From positions 5,486 to 69,072 of the forward strand of contig NZ_BEWG01000067.1 of the NCBI RefSeq assembly GCF_002723835.1: a stretch of DNA of 63,587 bases, given 5' to 3'. Below the pieces are notes generated by a model, which did no database searches, was not told the origin of the DNA, and was given only the letters and a program-made list of their open reading frames with translations. Numbering within the stretch: the stretch's first letter is position 1; each line of letters opens with the position of its first letter. A program made the position numbers and the translations under genes. Positions 63,476 to 63,587 of this stretch are shown in pieces. The stretch comes from Mycobacterium sp. shizuoka-1. Its GTDB lineage: Bacteria; Actinomycetota; Actinomycetes; Mycobacteriales; Mycobacteriaceae.

Positions 63476-63587
63476 TCAGCCCAGCGCGCCGGCGTCTCCG
63501 TCGATGATCCGCTCGACCTCGCCGGCGAACGCCGCCAGCTGGGCGCGCTGCTCGTCGGTGTAGTCCCGCGCGGTGTCGTCGAGCACG
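63476..63587 (-). CDS. C-terminal end of an unidentified protein (partial)
   Basis: Only the last 37 codons are in the window, reading leftward from the edge to a TGA at 63476-63478. They encode a charged helical tail, LDDTARDYTDEQRAQLAAFA, then EVERIIDGDAGALG. The composition and codon use fit a real gene end, and it lies in the expected position beside the tRNA. The fragment is too short to assign a family. Confidence 0.6.
   Translation of the reverse strand, partial: VLDDTARDYTDEQRAQLAAFAGEVERIIDGDAGALG

Noticed and set aside
1..63587. CRISPR arrays, insertion sequences, prophage or integrase genes
   Set aside because: No regularly spaced direct repeats, transposase or integrase motifs were seen. 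The Ser/Thr repeats at 18674 are coding.

Overview
High-GC actinobacterial chromosome segment, almost certainly from a pigmented, rapidly growing member of the Mycobacteriaceae (Mycolicibacterium type). The assignment rests on two MmpL transporters (one with MmpS), a PE-PPE-domain serine hydrolase, a DUF732 secreted protein, a GjpA-like porin, a DUF4185 protein, a fatty acyl-AMP ligase remnant, Dpp-type ABC genes with a fused ATPase and a carotenoid cluster. Genes are densely packed, many with 4-base ATGA start/stop overlaps.

Layout. 1-6.6 kb: a zinc-type alcohol dehydrogenase interrupted by an amber codon, a SHOCT membrane protein, a TetR/SDR divergent pair with tandem operator-like sites, LapA-like and SABATH-type methyltransferase genes, and a membrane-anchored Hsp70-like protein. 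6.7-13.5 kb: a dihydrodipicolinate reductase-like enzyme, then a leftward carotenoid operon (crtI, crtB, methyltransferase, crtU-like gene, Rieske protein) with a candidate sigma-F promoter. 13.7-19.1 kb: a dppABCD-like peptide importer followed by an unusual Ser/Thr-then-Cys triplet-repeat protein. 19.1-24.7 kb: SDR, SRPBCC and DUF732 genes, then mmpS-mmpL. 24.7-33.8 kb: phosphotransferase, SRPBCC, lipoprotein, DUF4185 (possible arabinan hydrolase), TVP38, GjpA-like and large LuxR genes. 33.8-40.3 kb: a sulfur/amine scavenging locus (SfnB-like and SfnG-like enzymes, a glutamine-synthetase-like ligase) divergent from a tauCAB-type importer. 40.4-45.1 kb: a second, orphan MmpL, a VapBC pair, and a TetR/F420-oxidoreductase pair with two palindromic operators. 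45.3-50.8 kb: a three-gene MksFEB/JetABC condensin with no nuclease gene beside it. 51-57.4 kb: acyl-ACP desaturase, PE-PPE hydrolase, two secreted proteins, a quinone-reductase-like enzyme, a fadD remnant, DUF5994 and a 41-residue basic protein. 57.6-62.1 kb: a four-gene glycan operon (GT4, alpha/alpha-toroid protein, GH130, transglutaminase-like). 62.2-63.6 kb: SnoaL-like and WYL genes, a CAT-anticodon tRNA and the end of a further gene.

The most unusual items are the 41-triplet protein at 18620-19081, in which every third residue is Ser/Thr/Val and then, in the same register, Cys; the condensin lacking its usual nuclease partner; the crtU-Rieske-methyltransferase group; and the GT4/GH130/transglutaminase operon. 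All family assignments come from reading the translated sequence and have not been checked by database search.
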